A DNA stretch of 53,995 nt, taken from the IMG/VR virus record IMGVR_UViG_3300035698_029023, positions 1 through 53,995 of that record; one strand, 5' to 3'. A program made the position numbers and the translations under genes. This stretch comes from a virus. Under the pieces are notes generated by a model. It did no database searches. It saw only the letters and a program-made list of their open reading frames with translations, and was not told the origin of the DNA. Below are positions 17,631-26,095 of this stretch, piece by piece; position 1 is the stretch's first letter; each line of letters starts with the position of its first letter.

Positions 17631-18616
17631 TGGCTGGGGCGAGTGACTACAAGCAGGGTGAGATTGCTCGGTATCTCAAGAAGCTGTTCCTGGACATCAA
17701 GCAACTTGAGGCCCGGGTGAAGGCGGCGGAGAATGCCGGGCGCAACGTCGTCGAGCCGGGGACGGTGTATGCGGGAACCGGTTCCCCGTTTTCGCCGTTC
17801 ATCCAGTACGTGGTCAATGTTACCTCGGTCAACGGGACAAAGTTTTCGGGTAGTATCCAGCGTCCGTACCAGGACGCGGATTCGCCCTGGCAGGACGATC
17901 CTGAGTTCACGGATGCAATCACGGTTCATGTGACGAATCCGACGCCGGTGCCTGCTGTGGGGGACTATGTCCTTGCGCAGTTCACGGGAACCTACGCCAG
18001 TGACTATAAGCCGATCTGGGGGATGTTCGACAGGTACTCACCATGCCAGTGCAATTCCATTACATTGGACTCGACGCTCTTTATCGACGTGGCGGTTTGC
18101 ACCCCATGGAACAAGTGCGGGTCATACTTGGCTGTTCCACAGAAGCGCATTTATCTTCCGCAGGGGTGTATCATTGTCGACATGCCGACCACGTTTGTTC
18201 CGCTTTACGAGTGCCAGTCGGAAGGCGATCCGCCGGATTCGTCCGATTACAGCATGGGCGATTCCAGTGATTTTATCGGCCTTTCGGATAGCGATACGCC
18301 GCCTGTGGACATCTGGTACATCTGGCATCGCGGCGCTGCTGGTGATGGTGAGTGGTGGATTTCAAAGACTGTCGGTGATGAGATTGATGGCCACTGCTGG
18401 CGGAAGTACGACGACGATACAACGCCGCCGGTCGCAGGTGTTTACGGGACCGGGATGCTCACCACCGGTGACGCTACCGTTAGTACCACCGGCGGCATGG
18501 ATGTAAACGTCTCGGGCACCCTTAATCCAGACGCAACTGGCTATTACACGTTTCAGGGATGGGATCACCTGCACAACGGTCTTGGGACCTGGAAGCGCAC
18601 GGGAGGGCTGCCCTGA
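17630..18616 (+). CDS. Tail tip / fibre-like virion protein (putative)
   Basis: 328 residues starting on the last base of the preceding stop. The N terminus is helical (LKKLFLDIKQLEARVKAAEN), then a beta region with Ser/Asp-rich repeats around residues 200-225 (DSSDYSMGDSSDFIGLSDSD) and a Cys pair (CQC). The C-terminal 60 residues are Thr/Gly-rich (TGDATVSTTGGMDVNVSG), typical of fibre or receptor-contact regions. It stops on the ATG of the third glycosyltransferase gene, so its surface-exposed Ser/Thr residues would be natural glycan acceptors. Confidence 0.5.
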   Translation: MAGASDYKQGEIARYLKKLFLDIKQLEARVKAAENAGRNVVEPGTVYAGTGSPFSPFIQYVVNVTSVNGTKFSGSIQRPYQDADSPWQDDPEFTDAITVHVTNPTPVPAVGDYVLAQFTGTYASDYKPIWGMFDRYSPCQCNSITLDSTLFIDVAVCTPWNKCGSYLAVPQKRIYLPQGCIIVDMPTTFVPLYECQSEGDPPDSSDYSMGDSSDFIGLSDSDTPPVDIWYIWHRGAAGDGEWWISKTVGDEIDGHCWRKYDDDTTPPVAGVYGTGMLTTGDATVSTTGGMDVNVSGTLNPDATGYYTFQGWDHLHNGLGTWKRTGGLP

Positions 18617-21234
18617 TGCCGTCGATTCGTTTTGCCTCGCATCGCCAGGTCGCCGATCAGTGTGCCTCCCGGCCGCCGGCGTACCTGCGCGATCTGGAAC
18701 GGGTCATCGTCCGCCGCGACGAACACGGTGTCTGGTACGATGCGGCGCGCCCGGCCTACCAAGAGTTGCTGCTCAAGTACCGTCCACGGCCAGGTCCTGG
18801 ACGGCTTGCGGCTGGGGGGAATCAATGGCAGGCGTGGCGCGAAGAGGGTGGCCGATGGGTGCCCAAGGGTTGGATCAAGCCGGGCTACTACGCCGATCCG
18901 CCGCAGTTCGACCCGCTGCCGGGCGAGAAGTTCTCGACGCCCGGCTTCGAGGCGACGTGTTTCTGGGCACCACAGACCGCTGTTTCCGTGGACGTGGTGA
19001 TTCCGCTGGGGCGAGGTAGCCAGCATGGCGATGCCGAACTGCGCTACGCGCTGCGGTCGATTGAGAAACACGTCAAGAACCTTGGCCAGGTGTGGGTCGT
19101 CGGTCACTGCCCAACGTGGCTGCGAGGCGTGCGGTACATTCCCTGTGGCGACCCCAGCCGGATCAAAGACGCCAACATCCTGGCGAAGATCGAGGCGGCG
19201 TGTCGGGCGGGTTGTTCCGAACGGTTTCTCTTCTGGTCGGACGATCAGGTCTTGCTCCGTTCACTGGTCTTCTCGCAGTTCGGCCCGTACACCTGGGGCG
19301 ACGTTCGACCCGGCAACGGCCAAGCCAATCGCTGGCATCGGCGACTGGTGGCCACCCGCGACTGGCTACGGTCGGAGGGATTCACGAGTTGGCACTGTGA
19401 CACGCACGTCCCAATTCCGATGGAGCGGTCGCGCCTGTTGGAACTGTCCGAGTTGACCCGTGACAACTGGCAGCGCGGCGACGGCATGACGGTGGGGACG
19501 TGGTACGTCAATGCTTCGGAGTCGCACCCGAAGTCGATGGGTGATTGCAAGGCGACGATAGAGGGTCGGCTTCCGGTCAAGGAAATCCGTTGCCGCATCG
19601 CCGGGCGGTGGTTCGCGGGTTACAATGAGGCCGGTTTCACGCCCGAACTGCGGAAGCTGCTGGACAAGTTATTTCCCAAGAGATCCCGATTCGAGGATGG
19701 GTACGCAGCTACACCGCCGCGATTCGGTCGACCGGCAGGTGTTGGAATTGATCCGCGAATCAGCCAGAAGATCGAAGTTATGCGGCAGTCCATCGTACAG
19801 GAATGTCCCGCTGAAATGAGCGGTCGTGGAATTGTTACGTGTGCAGGCGGACCACTCTACCAGGCAAATGCTTACGTTCTATTTCGCCTGCTGCGCCACT
19901 TGGGATGCACGCTGCCGATTGAATGCTGGTACGACGGAGAGACGGAGGAAGACCCGGCATGGGCCACGCTGGTGTCGCCGCTCGGCGTTCGGTGCCGCGA
20001 CGTTCGGTCTGTTGGTTTCCGCAGGCTGCCCGAGTGGACCGGAGTACGCTGGCACGGCAATCGGCAATACACGTCCCAGCAGCTAAACGGATACGGGATG
20101 AAACCCTACGCAATTGCTAGGTCCGACTTCGCGGAAGTGCTTTATCTGGATGCTGACGACGATCCGGTGCGCGATCCTGCCTTTTTGTTTGAGTGTGAGG
20201 ATTATCGCAAGAACGGCTTGATGCTCTGGCCGGACAAGGGAAATGTGCCGGTGTCGGAAGGCTTTGGATTGAGAAAAGATCAAGTGACTTGCACCACTGA
20301 AAGTGGACAACTACTGTTGGACAAGCACCGCGCTTGGGACGTGGCTGCGCTTGCTGAATGGTTTGCGGAACACCGCGATTACTTCTTTCAGCATTCCTGG
20401 GGAGAGAAGGAATTTCACCACTTTGCCGGCATCTGTTGTGAACGGCCATTTGTCCTGGCACCGCCCGTGGCGATGAACAACCATACCAGCATGATCCAGC
20501 ACGCGCCGAACGGAGAACCGCTTTTTTACCACCGCACAACTCGTTCATCTAAGTGGCCCGTATCGGGAGAAGCACCGCGCGTCGATGGTTTTCCTTGGCA
20601 CGAAGAATGTGTTGGGTGGCTTCGTGAGTGGAGACTTTGGCGAGCACGAATTGCGACGAGGAAGTGTCGGATTACGCTGGTGATGGTAGTGTGCAATGAG
20701 GAAAAACGATTACCAGGGATGTTGACAGATACAGCTCCCTACGTCGACGAAATCGTGATCGTTGTACAAGAGTCCCATGATCGCACGCTGGAAATTGCTC
20801 GGAAGTTCGCCGATGTGCTGGTTGAACATTCCTGCCTGGGGCACGCTGGTCCGAGTACACCTGCTGCGTATGCGCACGCAAACGGTGACTGGGTACTTTT
20901 TCTTGATCCCGACGAGCGACTATCGGACTGGGGGAAAGAGAATCTCCGTGTATGGACGGCAGCGGAGATGGACTTCTATTGGCTTCGGGAACTGAGCACG
21001 GTCGACGGCGCATTCATGGAAGACAAACCGCATGGACGGCTATTTCGCCGCGGTAAGGGGGTTGTCGCAAAGACTGTTCACACCGACAAGCGGCCAGTGG
21101 ACGGCGCTCGAACGATGGCAGTTACAGATCGGGTGGTCATCGAGCATTTCAAAACTGGGGACGAACAGGCTTTGGACGATGCCCGCTACCGTTCCGTATC
21201 ATCACGATCTGTCGAGAAAGCTCCAACGGGTTGA
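18616..21234 (+). CDS. Three-domain glycosyltransferase: Stealth-like + MNN1/GT71-like + GT2-like
   Basis: 872 residues, ATG overlapping the previous TGA (TGATG). Residues about 120-300 resemble the conserved core of Stealth-type hexose-phosphate transferases: VDVVIPLGRGSQ, then ELRYALRSIEKHVKNLG, and a SDDQ site near 205. Residues about 400-560 match MNN1-like GT71 mannosyltransferases, with GIVTCAGGPLYQANAYVLFR and a LYLDADDD metal site near 508. Residues about 684-860 are a GT2-like unit (ITLVMVVCNEEKRLPGM, then FLDPDERLS near 761). No transmembrane segment is seen, so it acts in the cytoplasm. The three units suggest transfer of a phosphosugar and at least two sugars. Family calls are by motif; substrates are unknown. 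Confidence 0.7.
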   Translation: MPSIRFASHRQVADQCASRPPAYLRDLERVIVRRDEHGVWYDAARPAYQELLLKYRPRPGPGRLAAGGNQWQAWREEGGRWVPKGWIKPGYYADPPQFDPLPGEKFSTPGFEATCFWAPQTAVSVDVVIPLGRGSQHGDAELRYALRSIEKHVKNLGQVWVVGHCPTWLRGVRYIPCGDPSRIKDANILAKIEAACRAGCSERFLFWSDDQVLLRSLVFSQFGPYTWGDVRPGNGQANRWHRRLVATRDWLRSEGFTSWHCDTHVPIPMERSRLLELSELTRDNWQRGDGMTVGTWYVNASESHPKSMGDCKATIEGRLPVKEIRCRIAGRWFAGYNEAGFTPELRKLLDKLFPKRSRFEDGYAATPPRFGRPAGVGIDPRISQKIEVMRQSIVQECPAEMSGRGIVTCAGGPLYQANAYVLFRLLRHLGCTLPIECWYDGETEEDPAWATLVSPLGVRCRDVRSVGFRRLPEWTGVRWHGNRQYTSQQLNGYGMKPYAIARSDFAEVLYLDADDDPVRDPAFLFECEDYRKNGLMLWPDKGNVPVSEGFGLRKDQVTCTTESGQLLLDKHRAWDVAALAEWFAEHRDYFFQHSWGEKEFHHFAGICCERPFVLAPPVAMNNHTSMIQHAPNGEPLFYHRTTRSSKWPVSGEAPRVDGFPWHEECVGWLREWRLWRARIATRKCRITLVMVVCNEEKRLPGMLTDTAPYVDEIVIVVQESHDRTLEIARKFADVLVEHSCLGHAGPSTPAAYAHANGDWVLFLDPDERLSDWGKENLRVWTAAEMDFYWLRELSTVDGAFMEDKPHGRLFRRGKGVVAKTVHTDKRPVDGARTMAVTDRVVIEHFKTGDEQALDDARYRSVSSRSVEKAPTG

Positions 21235-21971
21235 CCCTTGCTGCTTTCGACAAATCCGCGAAGCTCTCCGTTCGGAGTTAAAAGGAGCACGTTGCCGTCA
21301 GTAACGATGACCCATCTTCGCTCAATCGACCATGTCTTTTTCCAATCTTGCGTTTTCGCTGTGTTCTCGTGGGCAACTGTTCCGTTCGGCTGAAACGTGA
21401 ACGGAAAATCGCTATTGCGTTTGCTGCCCCAGCAGAGGTACCACGAGTGACCGAAAAGGCGGGCCTTAAACGAGATCAGGTCTGGATCATTTCCCCGCCC
21501 TAGTCCTGCCAACCTCCCCTCCACCGCTGTCCGCTGGAACCCTTTCAGGCCCTCCAGTGCTCGCAGGTAGCACTTGGCAGCCTCCAGGCGGCCCCTGAGC
21601 CGCTCTGCTGGCCGCTGGTCGTCGGCTTCATTCCATAGGTGGTGACCTTCAGCGGCCCACGAGGCGGCGTCCTGAGTTGTCTGGGGGCCGAACCCGTCGA
21701 CCAGGTCCTCGACGGCTAGGATCCCCACGGTGGAGTCCCCGGCGGTGATTGCCAGGTCCCGGGCCTTGGCGAGCAGGGCGTACTTGGCCGCGGGGCGTGA
21801 CCCGGCGGCAGTCTCAATCAGTTTCCGAGCCAGAGCCACCCTCTCTCGGTCCGTGTTGGCGGCCTTCAACTCTTGGCCGAAGACCTCCCCGACATCGGCC
21901 TCGGCAGCGGCAAGCGCGTCGGGAGCGGGGACGGGGAGCAGCGAAACGGCAAGGATGAGCAGTGTGTTCAT
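21186..21971 (-). CDS. Secreted planctomycete-type protein with helical repeat and beta-rich tail (possible lysogenic-conversion gene)
   Basis: 261 residues. The N terminus is a signal peptide (MNTLLILAVSLLPVPAPDAL). The following segment (EVFGQELKAANTDRERVALA, then KYALLAKARDLAITAGDS) is a helical repeat seen in many secreted proteins of Planctomycetes. The last 90 residues are beta-rich (FTFQPNGTVAHEN, then WSIERRWVIVTDGNVLLLTP), like lipocalin-like stress or quality-control domains. The gene faces the main operon, overlaps the end of the glycosyltransferase gene by 49 bp and has its own promoter. This is the clearest clue to the host. It may be expressed from the prophage, or it may be a recently captured host gene. 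Confidence 0.65.
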   Translation of the reverse strand: MNTLLILAVSLLPVPAPDALAAAEADVGEVFGQELKAANTDRERVALARKLIETAAGSRPAAKYALLAKARDLAITAGDSTVGILAVEDLVDGFGPQTTQDAASWAAEGHHLWNEADDQRPAERLRGRLEAAKCYLRALEGLKGFQRTAVEGRLAGLGRGNDPDLISFKARLFGHSWYLCWGSKRNSDFPFTFQPNGTVAHENTAKTQDWKKTWSIERRWVIVTDGNVLLLTPNGELRGFVESSKGQPVGAFSTDRDDTER

Positions 21972-21997
21972 GGGATCTCTCCTGGGATTTTGTCCGT

Positions 21998-22026
21998 ATT
22001 ATATCACAACTCGTGATTTTTCGCTA
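21998..22026 (-). promoter_or_regulatory. Promoter with overlapping inverted repeat, driving the secreted-protein gene
   Basis: Read on the - strand: TAGCGA, 17 bp, then perfect TATAAT (21998-22003). ATCAC and GTGAT arms at 22003-22017 flank a 5-nt centre and overlap the -10 box, so a repressor could block it. Transcription would begin near 21990. An AGGAGAG ribosome site and ATG (21971) follow. Confidence 0.6.
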
Positions 22027-22088
22027 CCCCCAGATAGTGGGGCATTTTCTCTTTGTCCTCCTCAGACACATGTTTATCTGGATTCTAT

Positions 22089-22132
22089 CAAACATCGGTT
22101 CGGACTGCGGTATAATATAACGAGCCCGGCTC
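22089..22132 (+). promoter_or_regulatory. Promoter and operator-like repeat opening the replication operon
   Basis: CAAACA (22089-22094), 16 bp, TATAAT (22111-22116). GAGCCCGGCTC (22122-22132) is an inverted repeat centred near the predicted start site and could be an operator. It is divergent from the - strand promoter at 21998. The resulting leader of about 95 nt contains the conserved intergenic element before the helicase gene. Confidence 0.6.
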
Positions 22133-22161
22133 TTACGAAATGTTGTCGGGAAGGAAGTTTC

Positions 22162-22195
22162 TTTATCCCCGCGCAGGGGGTTTGTACCTGCGACA
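22162..22195 (+). repeat. Conserved intergenic element, copy a
   Basis: ATCCCCGCGCAGGGGG followed by TTTGTACCTGCGACA, starting at TTTA. Nearly the same sequence recurs at 34562, 43775 and 47596 (reverse), and more weakly at 44642. Here it lies inside the leader of the UvsW-like helicase gene, 21 bp before the ATG. That gene has no evident Shine-Dalgarno, so the element could affect translation. Confidence 0.7.
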
Positions 22196-22216
22196 CCCGA
22201 TCTTTGATGGTTCCCC

Positions 22217-23653
22217 ATGAAACTTGTCGCTGAGACAGTTTGGACGTGGGTGTACGGCTACAAGGGGGGTCTGTTGGACCCCGTCACGTCGTACTTTCAG
22301 CCCGGGGCTTGGTTCAGCCGTATCTATCAGGAGGGGCTCTGGGACGGCCGTGTCCGTTTTGTCCGTTGGTCCAAGTCCGCTCGCCAATACTATTTTCCCA
22401 CCGGCCTGCTGGATCGGGTAACGAACCACCTCTCCGAGATCGGCAAGCCTTTTTCCCTGGAGGACCATCGGGAGTTCGACGCGGCGACTCCCTGCTACGA
22501 ACTCAATGATACTGCTGGAACGATTCGCCTTGACCATGGTCAATGGGACTTTCAGGCCGAGGCGATCGACGCCGTGCTGGCAATGGGACGTGGAATTGTC
22601 AAGGTGCCCCCGGGTGGAGGCAAGAGTGAGATCGGGGCGGCGATCATCAAGAGCATTGGTAAACCAACTGTCTGGTTTACTCATCGGAAGGGTCTTCTGT
22701 ACCAGACGCGGGATCGGCTCCAGAAACGACTCGGGGTTCCCGTTGGTCTCGTTGGGGACGGGAACACCGATTATCAGGATGTCACGGTGGCAATGGTGCA
22801 GTCGTGCAGTGCCCGCGGGCACGACAAGTTTCTGAACAGCCGGCGGGTCCTGATCGGTGATGAGATCCACCATCTGCGAGACAGCCGTCAGTGGTTCGAC
22901 AATGTTGCCGCCGTTCCCGCGCCCTGGCGAATCGGTCTCTCGGCCACCCCCGACGAGGACGGTGCTGGACTGGCGCTGTTGGCAATGACGGGCCCGGTCG
23001 TGTACACGGTTGCGGTCGAGGAACTGATCAGTCGCGGTGTGCTAGTGCCCCCGAGACTCTGGTACCTGCCGATTTCGTTTCCAAAGATTACGTCTTCCAA
23101 GTGGGCGGATATCTATAAGAGTGGGATTGTTGAGAATGACCACCGCAACGATACGATTGTGCAGGTGGTGCGCAGATTTTGGCAAGACAAAAAACCGACG
23201 CTGGTGCTAGTGCATCGAATCAAGCACGGCCAGAACCTGACGGAGAAGCTCAACAGTGCGGGAGTTCCGGCGGCGTTCATTGAGGGGAAGGTGTCACAGT
23301 CAAAGCGTGTGCAGATTCTCAACGATCTCTGGGCGGGGAAGTTGGCCGCCGTGGTTGCGGTGGCCGCAACGCTGGGGGAAGGAATCGATCTGCCGAAGTT
23401 GCGTGCGCTGGTGAACGCGACGGGGACTCGGGGTGGTGGTGACGCCTCCAGTGAGTGGGAGACTGGGAGAGCAACGATCCAATTTCTCGGGCGGGCCGTG
23501 CGCGCGGCTCCGGGAAAGACGTATGCAGACTACGTTGATTTTGCCGACAACACGCACGAGTTGCTCCGCACCGCCAGTCTCGCGCGGCTGGCAACATTGG
23601 AGGAACAGGGATATGGGAGTCGGGTCGGATACTGGAAAGACTACTCTCCGTAA
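22217..23653 (+). CDS. UvsW-like superfamily 2 DNA helicase
   Basis: 478 residues. The helicase motifs are clear: Walker A PPGGGKSE near residue 132, motif Ia (PTVWFTHRKGLLYQTRDRLQ), a DEIHH box near 215, LSATP near 245, and motif VI QFLGRAVRAAPGK near 425. The order and the N-terminal extension resemble T4 UvsW, a helicase that unwinds R-loops and remodels recombination intermediates to switch replication modes. The gene heads the replication operon. No clear ribosome site precedes ATG 22217. Another ATG at 22207 is out of frame. Confidence 0.8.
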   Translation: MKLVAETVWTWVYGYKGGLLDPVTSYFQPGAWFSRIYQEGLWDGRVRFVRWSKSARQYYFPTGLLDRVTNHLSEIGKPFSLEDHREFDAATPCYELNDTAGTIRLDHGQWDFQAEAIDAVLAMGRGIVKVPPGGGKSEIGAAIIKSIGKPTVWFTHRKGLLYQTRDRLQKRLGVPVGLVGDGNTDYQDVTVAMVQSCSARGHDKFLNSRRVLIGDEIHHLRDSRQWFDNVAAVPAPWRIGLSATPDEDGAGLALLAMTGPVVYTVAVEELISRGVLVPPRLWYLPISFPKITSSKWADIYKSGIVENDHRNDTIVQVVRRFWQDKKPTLVLVHRIKHGQNLTEKLNSAGVPAAFIEGKVSQSKRVQILNDLWAGKLAAVVAVAATLGEGIDLPKLRALVNATGTRGGGDASSEWETGRATIQFLGRAVRAAPGKTYADYVDFADNTHELLRTASLARLATLEEQGYGSRVGYWKDYSP

Positions 23654-24083
23654 GTATCGTGGGGCTGGGCGGGTTCCGAGCGAGTTGTTCCCACAGGAAC
23701 TTCGTACCCTGGTCCTAGCGTTTGCCTACGAGCGCGAACGCTGGAGTGGTGGGCAGTGGAACTACTACCTGTTTCGCTCGTTGGATCCTGATTTCTTACG
23801 GCGAGACAGGTACTTCAAGACGCTCAACACGGTGCGCGAATGGTTGGAAACTGGAGGGTGGGAAGTTTCGTTGGAGCACAACGGGTGGCAGGGTTATTTG
23901 TCCTATGTATTTGCACACTTCCGGAAGTTAAAGGCGATTCCTATGCCCTGTCAAATTAAGAACCCGGTGCTGCTGAAGCAGTATTTCCGACAGCCTGTTG
24001 AAAATCCCGAGGTGCCACGACGGACCCCCGAGCAACTGCGAGCCATTTATCGACAGATTCTGGACCTTGGCGACGACGAGTAG
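23613..24083 (+). CDS. Hypothetical protein in replication operon
   Basis: 156 residues. ATG 23613 has a GGAGGAA ribosome site and overlaps the helicase by 41 bp; earlier in-frame starts would lie deep in the helicase gene. The protein is basic and aromatic (WSGGQWNYYLFRSLDPDF), with a helical tail (RRTPEQLRAIYRQILDLGDDE). No family is recognised. Its place between two helicase genes suggests a loader or accessory role, which is a guess. Confidence 0.55.
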   Translation: MGVGSDTGKTTLRKYRGAGRVPSELFPQELRTLVLAFAYERERWSGGQWNYYLFRSLDPDFLRRDRYFKTLNTVREWLETGGWEVSLEHNGWQGYLSYVFAHFRKLKAIPMPCQIKNPVLLKQYFRQPVENPEVPRRTPEQLRAIYRQILDLGDDE

Positions 24084-25382
24084 TTGGTGGCGGAAACACA
24101 CACGCTTTACGACCTTCACTTTCAGAAGCAGCTCGTTGCCTTCATGCTCCGGGATGCCGGTTTTCTGCGCATGGTTGCGGCGGAGATCAGGCCCGAGTAT
24201 TTCTCCGACGAGGCGTTGCAGCGGGTCGTGCGGCTGATCCTCCAGTTTTACGCGCGGGAGGGCACGGCACCCGACAGACTTGTGTTCCGGGAACTCGATA
24301 AGTTTGTCGAGAGCGGTCTTCTGAAGGAGCAGGATGCGAGGATCGTTTCGCAACTCATTGACGATCTCTACGAATATGAACTTGCCAACCGGGAGTATCT
24401 CTTTCGCGAGGTACACACGTTTCTGCGGTTCCAGCAGATCGAGGTCAGTTTTCCGGAACTGGCTGACCTGTCGCGGCGATACGAGTTTGAAGAGGCGCGT
24501 CGGCTGGCCAAGAAAATGTTTTTTGACCAGCCTCTACAGGAGAAACAAGGTCGGTTGTATTCGGCCTCCGCCACGGAGAGGATCCATCGTCGGACACAGG
24601 AAGCCAAGCGCCGCTGTTGGACCCTCATTGAGGAGGTCGACGATCGCATTGACGGGTTGCGGCCCGGGGAGGTGGGTGTTTGGCAGTCGCAACTGTCAAG
24701 TGCTGGCAAGACTGCTGCTCTCGTGCTGCTGGCCAGGAACTTCGTGTTCCAGAGGAAAAAGGTAGCCATCTATTCTCTGGAGGAGAGTATTGAGGCTTTT
24801 GAGGACCGGCTCGACCAGTGTCTGTCCGGCATCACTAAGGAGGATCTTCAGAACCAGGTGCTTATTGAGCGGCGGATCCGGAGGTATTTGGATCGTGGGG
24901 CAGTGTGGATGGAGAAATTTCCCGAGGCGACGACCAGGGTCTCGGACCTCCGCGAGTATACCGAGATGCTTCGGGCTACCCGGAGCTTCTATCCCGATGT
25001 CATCCTAATCGACTACTGTTGCAAGTTGGCACCGGAAACACCTTCGTTGAGGAACGATATCCATGCTTGGGGTGAGGAGGTCTATCAACACTGGAGAGGG
25101 TGGATGGGGGAGGAGCAACTTGTTGGGTGGACGGGGATGCAGAGTAATCGTGGGGCGATTTTGGCCAAGGCAGCGGGCCAGGAGCACACGGGTGGCAGCA
25201 TCAAGAAGACGCACATTGCCGATCTAGTGCTTTCGATCAATCGTTCCGAGCGGGACGTGGAGAACAAGCAACTGTCCATTCGGGTCGTGAAAAATCGCAA
25301 CGGTCCGGCAGAGTACACGTTCAAAATCAATTCCGACTTTTCCATTATGTCGTTTCGCGTCTTTCCAAAGGAGTATCCATGA
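24084..25382 (+). CDS. DnaB-like replicative helicase
   Basis: 432 residues from TTG 24084 (GTG 24087 is an alternative). The N-terminal domain is DnaB-N-like (LHFQKQLVAFMLRDAGFLRM, then EYFSDEALQRVVRLI), and a linker is followed by a RecA fold. Walker A is an atypical SQLSSAGKTA near residue 210; VAIYSLEES and VILIDYCC follow, and GSIKKTHIADLVLSI matches the later DnaB motif. These hexamers unwind DNA at the fork and recruit primase. The start overlaps nothing: it begins right after the previous TAG. It stops on the ATG of the next gene by 4 bp. Confidence 0.75.
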   Translation: MVAETHTLYDLHFQKQLVAFMLRDAGFLRMVAAEIRPEYFSDEALQRVVRLILQFYAREGTAPDRLVFRELDKFVESGLLKEQDARIVSQLIDDLYEYELANREYLFREVHTFLRFQQIEVSFPELADLSRRYEFEEARRLAKKMFFDQPLQEKQGRLYSASATERIHRRTQEAKRRCWTLIEEVDDRIDGLRPGEVGVWQSQLSSAGKTAALVLLARNFVFQRKKVAIYSLEESIEAFEDRLDQCLSGITKEDLQNQVLIERRIRRYLDRGAVWMEKFPEATTRVSDLREYTEMLRATRSFYPDVILIDYCCKLAPETPSLRNDIHAWGEEVYQHWRGWMGEEQLVGWTGMQSNRGAILAKAAGQEHTGGSIKKTHIADLVLSINRSERDVENKQLSIRVVKNRNGPAEYTFKINSDFSIMSFRVFPKEYP

Positions 25383-26095
25383 GCGGGCACAAGGAGGAAG
25401 AACTTTTCATTCCGATGCAGTTAGAACCTGCAAGTGCTGAGTTTGTAAAACTGCCGATTCACAGGGAGCGTCGTTTGGTACGGCGCATCTTTGATCGCTT
25501 GGGCGGTGTCCGTGCGTATCTGGCTGGTGGTTTTGCGCGGTATTGTGTCTCGCCCCGTTCCTCGCCGGCAGACTACGGAGATATCGACATTTTCTGCGAG
25601 AACATTTCTGCCTATCGGGCGGCTCTTCAAAGTTTTCGGGTACCCGCGAATCAGGATGGAGAGAAGTGTTTATGCGGAATGGTGCTGACGGAAGGCAACC
25701 AGCGATATCAGCTTATTGAGCCTCGGCGAGGCAGGACGTATGTCAGTGGGGGTTCCTGGCAGAGTGTCATCCGGGACTTTGATTTGACCGTCTGTGCGGT
25801 TGCAATCACCGGTCCGACGGAAGCCTACGGAGTGTGTGATTTTTGGGGAGACGAGGTGAATAGGCGACTGCACTTTCAGAAGGTGGTCAACCCGTTTCGA
25901 GCGTTCCAGCGTGTGACGAAGTACGTTGCCAAGGGGTATCGTTTTGGCCAACTGGAGATGCGGAAAGTGTTCGATGCGTACGAGCAGATGAGTTTTGAGG
26001 CAAAACTGGCGGAGTTTGGAACGCCAGGCAATGCCATCGTCGACACATCCGGGGCCTTCTACGGTGAATGGACCACAGCAGAACCGATCCAGTGA
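25379..26095 (+). CDS. Nucleotidyltransferase-fold protein
   Basis: 238 residues. The segment VRAYLAGGFARYC (residues 40-55) followed by YGDIDIFCEN carries the GG...DxD metal signature of nucleotidyltransferase-fold proteins (poly(A) polymerase head or toxin-antitoxin-like transferases). A third Asp is likely in DFDLTVCAV near residue 135. A helical C terminus follows. It lies between helicase and primase genes, so it may modify an RNA, a protein or a primer. In phages such domains are also seen in defence or host-takeover roles. Confidence 0.55.
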   Translation: MSGHKEEELFIPMQLEPASAEFVKLPIHRERRLVRRIFDRLGGVRAYLAGGFARYCVSPRSSPADYGDIDIFCENISAYRAALQSFRVPANQDGEKCLCGMVLTEGNQRYQLIEPRRGRTYVSGGSWQSVIRDFDLTVCAVAITGPTEAYGVCDFWGDEVNRRLHFQKVVNPFRAFQRVTKYVAKGYRFGQLEMRKVFDAYEQMSFEAKLAEFGTPGNAIVDTSGAFYGEWTTAEPIQ

